A DNA stretch of 6,249 nt, from positions 1 to 6,249 of the forward strand of contig CAZRDB010000251.1 in assembly GCA_964598695.1 (NCBI GenBank). The letters run 5' to 3'. The notes under the pieces are model-generated. The model had not been told where the DNA came from. It saw only the letters and a program-made list of their open reading frames with translations, and searched no databases. Numbering within the stretch: position 1 is the first letter of the stretch; each line of letters begins with the position of its first letter. The DNA is from CAZRDB01 sp964598695. GTDB taxonomy: Bacteria; Armatimonadota; Zipacnadia; UBA1398. Below are positions 6,044 through 6,249 of this stretch, one piece after another. A program made the translations under genes and the position numbers.

Positions 6044-6249
6044 TCAGTCGCCCTCGGGCGCCGTCTCGAACCGCAAGACCGAGCCACCCAGCCCGATCCG
6101 GTCGCCGGAGCGCAGCTCGACCGTCTCGGCGGTGGGGGTGGCGTTCAGGCAGGTGGCGAGTTCGCCGCCGAGCGGGATCAGGTAGTAGCGGTCGCCCTCG
6201 AGCACGATGCGCGCGTGGTCGATCGCGACGGCCTCCTCGTCCTCGTGGA
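6044..6249 (-). CDS. FHA-domain protein, C-terminal fragment cut by the window edge
   Basis: The last 67 codons of a minus-strand gene are visible; its start lies beyond the right edge. The translation contains DHARIVLEGDRYYLIPL, then ELATCLNATPTAETVELR and SGDRIGLGGSVLRFE, ending in TAPEGD and TGA at 6044-6046. This matches the second half of a forkhead-associated domain: the HA(R)I strand, the turn where NGT normally sits, and the L-x-x-GD-x-I-x-(L/F)-G-x-x-x-(L/F)-x-F ending. FHA domains bind phosphothreonine peptides, usually from Ser/Thr kinase signalling. Here Ala replaces the usual Ser three residues before the His, and LAT stands where NGT would be, so phosphopeptide binding is doubtful. 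The FHA domain is the C-terminus of the protein. Its stop codon is next to the ribosome binding site of the zinc-ribbon gene, so the two are likely translated from one transcript. The rest of the protein is unknown. Confidence 0.8.
   Translation of the reverse strand, partial: HEDEEAVAIDHARIVLEGDRYYLIPLGGELATCLNATPTAETVELRSGDRIGLGGSVLRFETAPEGD

Noticed and set aside
1..6249. A hidden defence system, mobile element, CRISPR array or tRNA.
   Set aside because: No direct repeats with regular spacing, transposase or recombinase motifs, target-site duplications or tRNA-like cloverleaf were seen. Genes account for nearly all of the window and base composition looks uniform.

Overview
This is a GC-rich (about 70% by eye) bacterial chromosomal window with five intact or nearly intact protein genes and one gene cut by the right edge. 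No RNA gene, insertion sequence, CRISPR array or phage gene is visible. The N-terminal finger of the zinc-ribbon protein, its long cytoplasmic part before a single membrane helix, and the adjacent FHA-domain gene recall Planctomycetota and related uncultured high-GC lineages. The leucyl-tRNA synthetase is also a non-classical bacterial form. The taxonomic guess is only an inference.

Layout. Positions 1-113 are downstream of leuS and hold a strong GC hairpin that probably ends the leuS transcript. leuS fills 114-2519 on the minus strand. A 116-bp divergent intergenic region (2520-2635) carries the leuS ribosome binding site and a candidate promoter. From there a compact plus-strand cluster runs rightwards: an unrecognised small membrane protein (2636-3193), a RimJ/RimL-like GNAT acetyltransferase (3214-3756) and a D-isomer-specific 2-hydroxyacid dehydrogenase homologue (3772-4767). 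The gaps are 20 and 15 bp, so they are likely co-transcribed. A 66-bp convergent gap with a GC hairpin (4797-4815) separates this cluster from a minus-strand pair. That pair is an FHA-domain protein whose C-terminal end only is in the window (6044-6249) and, 13 bp downstream of it, a protein with three zinc ribbons, one membrane helix and an NTF2-like tail (4834-6030).

How the genes relate. leuS is housekeeping and transcribed away from everything else. The GNAT and dehydrogenase genes probably share an operon, but their substrates cannot be read from the sequence. The FHA and zinc-ribbon genes look like a membrane-associated regulatory or scaffold pair.

The most interesting points are as follows. 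The dehydrogenase has Tyr where the family's catalytic Glu should be, and Arg where the NAD-binding Asp should be. The LeuRS appears to lack the leucine-specific domain before KMSKS and has HVGN instead of HxGH. The FHA domain appears to lack its phosphothreonine-contacting residues. The zinc-ribbon membrane protein has a composite architecture. I see no convincing new defence or mobile system.
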